This document shows positions 5,684-6,380 of a DNA stretch of 6,380 nucleotides, piece by piece. The DNA lies in the NCBI GenBank assembly GCA_012519125.1, contig JAAYQY010000171.1, forward strand, positions 1 through 6,380. The letters run 5' to 3'. Numbering within the stretch: position 1 is the first letter of the stretch; each line of letters starts with the position of its first letter. The position numbers were made by a program, and so were the translations under genes. The notes beneath the pieces were generated by a model. That model had not been told where the DNA came from. It searched no databases and saw only the letters and a program-made list of their open reading frames with translations. This DNA is from Spirochaetales bacterium. GTDB taxonomy: Bacteria; Spirochaetota; Spirochaetia; Sphaerochaetales; Sphaerochaetaceae.

Positions 5684-6380
5684 ATGCACATGTTCCCCAT
5701 CCCACCCGTTATCCAACGGTTTGCCAAAAGGTTCACTAATTCAGGATTCTCCCTCTACATCGTGGGAGGAGCTGTGCGCGACCATCTGCTGGGAAAGAGG
5801 TGCGAAGACTACGATTTCACCACCGATGCCCTTCCAGAACAGGTCATTTCACTGTTCCGCCAAGTGATTCCCACCGGCATCGACCATGGGACGGTCACCG
5901 TACACTTTGAAAAACAAAGTTTCGAAGTAACCACCTTCCGCAGTGAAGGAGACTATCTTGACGGTAGGCACCCCAGCTCGGTGACCTATGTGCGAAACCT
6001 CGCAGAAGATCTGAAGCGAAGGGACTTCACGATCAATGCTTTTGCAGTAGATTGTTCCGATGGAAGCATCATCGATCTGAATGGGGGCATGGAAGACCTG
6101 AAGAAGAGAACGATCAGGGCCATTGGGGAACCTGAGCAACGTTTCGGAGAAGATGCACTGCGCATGCTCAGGGCTTGCAGGATAGCAGCAAAGCTCGACT
6201 TCACGATTGAAGAGCAAACACTCAAAGCCATCACCCATCTGAAGCACACCTTGGCAAAGGTAAGTGCAGAACGGATCCGCGAGGAGTTGTTCAAACTCAT
6301 AGGCTCAAGCCATCCGGACAAAGGGCTTCAGTATTTGCGCATCACCGGCATGCTGGAAATCATCCTTCCCGAGCTTGCCA
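5684..6380 (+). CDS. cca: CCA tRNA nucleotidyltransferase / poly(A) polymerase family protein, N-terminal part (runs off the right edge)
   Basis: The first 232 codons of a plus-strand gene are open to the window end. The protein is a class II nucleotidyltransferase that adds or repairs the 3' CCA of tRNA using CTP and ATP. The head domain has GGAVRD at residues 28-33 and the metal-binding pair D42-x-D44 in EDYDFTTDALP. TGIDHGTVTV is at 64-73, EVTTFR at 81-86 and RRDFTINA at 112-119. EDALRMLRACR at 156-166 begins the neck and is the nucleotide-recognition motif. The GIxHGTVTV...EVTTFR pattern fits CCA-adding enzymes better than E. coli-type poly(A) polymerase, where the equivalent segment reads GRRFRLxHV; A-only or CC-only activity remains possible. 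A C-terminal HD domain, if present, lies outside the window. The ATG at 5684-5686 fits the family N-terminus but has no Shine-Dalgarno sequence. Other in-frame candidates are a TTG at 5663-5665 and an ATG at 5690-5692, which also lack one; the frame closes at a TGA at 5621-5623. Confidence 0.9.
   Translation, partial: MHMFPIPPVIQRFAKRFTNSGFSLYIVGGAVRDHLLGKRCEDYDFTTDALPEQVISLFRQVIPTGIDHGTVTVHFEKQSFEVTTFRSEGDYLDGRHPSSVTYVRNLAEDLKRRDFTINAFAVDCSDGSIIDLNGGMEDLKKRTIRAIGEPEQRFGEDALRMLRACRIAAKLDFTIEEQTLKAITHLKHTLAKVSAERIREELFKLIGSSHPDKGLQYLRITGMLEIILPELA

Noticed and set aside
5849..6321. Two minus-strand open frames (132 and 111 codons) opposite the nucleotidyltransferase gene
   Set aside because: The plus strand encodes an unmistakable nucleotidyltransferase head domain across this stretch. 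The reverse frames carry no motif and no start signals.

Overview
The window looks like chromosomal housekeeping DNA from a spirochaete, most likely Sphaerochaeta or a relative. This is an inference from three things: a eukaryote-like (type 2) isoleucyl-tRNA synthetase, a Cys-less signal peptide ending in the LFAAGKQE style common in that group's solute-binding proteins, and balanced base composition. No 16S rRNA or other phylogenetic marker is present to confirm it.

Layout, left to right. (1) Positions 1-160, minus strand: the 5' end of a secreted ABC-transporter solute-binding protein gene, with its own promoter (209-236). (2) Positions 275-313: an intrinsic terminator that closes the operon to its right. 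(3) Positions 336-5561, minus strand: a tightly packed four-gene operon transcribed in the order ileS, a lipoprotein of unknown function, an FmdB-family zinc-ribbon gene, then trpS. The gaps are 4, 22 and 4 nt, and a strong sigma70-like promoter (5598-5626) lies upstream. (4) Positions 5562-5683: a divergent intergenic region with back-to-back promoters. (5) Positions 5684-6380, plus strand: the 5' part of a CCA-adding tRNA nucleotidyltransferase/poly(A) polymerase family gene, which runs off the right edge.

The common theme is tRNA metabolism. Two class I aminoacyl-tRNA synthetases (Ile and Trp) share one transcript, and the divergent gene encodes an enzyme that builds or repairs the tRNA 3' CCA end. 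The lipoprotein and the zinc ribbon are passengers with no known link to aminoacylation. The solute-binding protein is a separate transcription unit.

No mobile element, CRISPR array, tRNA or rRNA gene was seen, and no gene-free stretch exceeds 300 bases. I do not see an undescribed multi-gene system. The most notable points are the cysteine cluster in TrpRS that resembles a [4Fe-4S] site, the type 2 IleRS, the probable leaderless start of the nucleotidyltransferase gene, and the uncharacterised lipoprotein inside the synthetase operon.
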